DNA of 6,224 nt. Source: an uncultured Clostridium sp. GTDB lineage: Bacteria > Bacillota_A > Clostridia > TANB77 > CAG-508. The notes below the pieces were generated by a model. The model saw only the letters and a program-made list of their open reading frames with translations. It ran no database searches and was not told where the DNA came from. The DNA lies in NCBI GenBank assembly GCA_951800935.1, contig CATOLW010000076.1, positions 1-6,224 of the forward strand, given 5' to 3'. A program made the translations under genes and the position numbers. Shown piece by piece: positions 5,656-6,224 of the stretch (position 1 is its first letter; each line of letters opens with the position of its first letter).

Positions 5656-6021
5656 TTATTGTTTATTAACACCTATGATTCCTCCTAAAATTCCAAATAT
5701 CATACCAACTACAATCATAAGAATACTTTGTATTTCTAATCCAAATTTCCAATTTAAAATACTAGAAATTAAATAGATGGTAATCATATATATTCCACCT
5801 ATTAAAGCACCATTGGCTAATCCATTCTTTTTGATTTTACTATTTGCTATTGAACTTCCAATTAAAATACTGATTGCGGTTACTACAATGATGACTGGAT
5901 TAATTAGTGTTTCACTTATTTTAGTATAAGTAAGCAAGATAGCAAAAATGAATAATAAAACAAAGGTGGTAAGCAGTGCTATCCCTATTCCTTTGGTTAT
6001 ATTGTTTATCGTTTTCTCCAT
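5656..6021 (-). CDS. TIGR04086-type small integral membrane protein
   Basis: This 121-residue protein has four hydrophobic helices at about 11-33, 39-59, 67-89 and 97-118, a basic loop KIKKNGL (62-68) and glycine-rich helix 3 and 4 (GALIGG, GILGGIIG). Length, topology and the Lys-Lys-Asn-Gly-Leu loop before a GALIGGIY helix fit the TIGR04086 family of Bacillota (compare YrzE-like proteins), whose function is not known. In many Clostridia it lies near yajC and the secD region, which suits this window. The ATG follows GGAG by nine bases. No convincing promoter is visible in the 70 bases upstream. Converging with the plus-strand gene and with only two bases between the stops, it has no terminator between them, so each transcript may run antisense into the other. 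Confidence 0.75.
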   Translation of the reverse strand: MEKTINNITKGIGIALLTTFVLLFIFAILLTYTKISETLINPVIIVVTAISILIGSSIANSKIKKNGLANGALIGGIYMITIYLISSILNWKFGLEIQSILMIVVGMIFGILGGIIGVNKQ

Positions 6022-6092
6022 TTTTTTATTCTCCGTTTACTTTTTTTATTTAATGTATATGTGTGTTAGGCAAAAATAGAACTTTAATTGAT

Positions 6093-6130
6093 AAAAGAGG
6101 CAAACTAGAATTAATCTAGTTTGCCTCTTT
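6093..6130 (-). terminator. Intrinsic terminator after trpB
   Basis: A perfect 16-bp stem (6094-6109 with 6115-6130) has a five-base loop. On the minus strand the stem ends in TTT and one more T follows, 34 bases after the trpB stop. The plus-strand side is also T-rich (6134-6138), so it could work in both directions, but no plus-strand gene ends nearby. Confidence 0.72.
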
Positions 6131-6164
6131 CTCTTTTTAAGTGTTTATCACATTCATTTAAAAA

Positions 6165-6224
6165 CTACAATTTTAAAATTGTATCAATATCTTTATCGCC
6201 TCTTCCAAATAAATTAACAATAAT
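6165..6224 (-). CDS. trpB: Tryptophan synthase beta chain, C-terminal 19 codons
   Basis: Only the end of the gene is in the window: IIVNLFGRGDKDIDTILKL then TAG at 6165-6167. GRGDKD near the C-terminus is the hallmark of TrpB, which joins indole and serine with pyridoxal phosphate to make tryptophan. TrpB normally has Ser just before GRGDKD, where it contacts the cofactor ring nitrogen; here the residue is Phe (codon TTT). The tail after the motif is short. The assignment rests on this motif alone. Confidence 0.68.
   Translation of the reverse strand: MIVNLFGRGDKDIDTILKL

Noticed and set aside
1..6224. CRISPR array, tRNA, rRNA, insertion sequence or attachment sites
   Set aside because: No spaced direct repeats, cloverleaf-like sequence, transposase or integrase was seen on reading both strands.

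Overview
The window is strongly AT-rich, uses consensus AGGAGG-type ribosome binding sites and several TTG starts, and carries housekeeping neighbours typical of Clostridia (a secD-like gene preceded by an HD-domain gene, and a TIGR04086-type membrane protein). It most likely comes from a low-GC anaerobic Bacillota, probably an uncultured gut clostridium. No mobile element, CRISPR array, tRNA or rRNA was seen.

Layout: (1) Positions 1-2022, minus strand: an HD-domain phosphohydrolase followed by the first 446 codons of a divergent SecD, transcribed together from a sigma-A-like promoter at 2054-2082. (2) Positions 2070-2152: a long terminator whose outer arm and U-tract overlap that promoter. 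(3) Positions 2155-3994, minus strand: three small secreted or membrane-anchored proteins. The first and third are clear paralogues of a TasA/camelysin-like, SipW-dependent-type family; the middle one is probably related in organisation. (4) Positions 3995-4299: a divergent control region with two near-perfect sigma-A promoters firing outward. (5) Positions 4300-5653, plus strand: a secreted protein with an Ig-like domain and a ChW-like C-terminal region, split into two reading frames by what looks like one extra base at 4750. (6) Positions 5656-6021, minus strand: a four-helix TIGR04086-type membrane protein, tail to tail with the previous gene. (7) Positions 6094-6224: a terminator and the last 19 codons of a tryptophan synthase beta chain (trpB), minus strand.

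The interesting part is 2155-5653. It looks like a compact surface-structure locus: a candidate fibre subunit, two membrane-anchored accessory proteins, and a divergently expressed Ig/ChW adhesin-like protein with the same SF(S/A)-KYV signal-peptide end. It sits between genes of the Sec-translocase neighbourhood. All three TTG-started genes share an odd initiation region in which an ATG one base after the ribosome binding site opens a 2-4 codon reading frame that stops across or just after the TTG. No SipW-type signal peptidase or sortase is visible in the window. Function of the locus is inferred from sequence features only.
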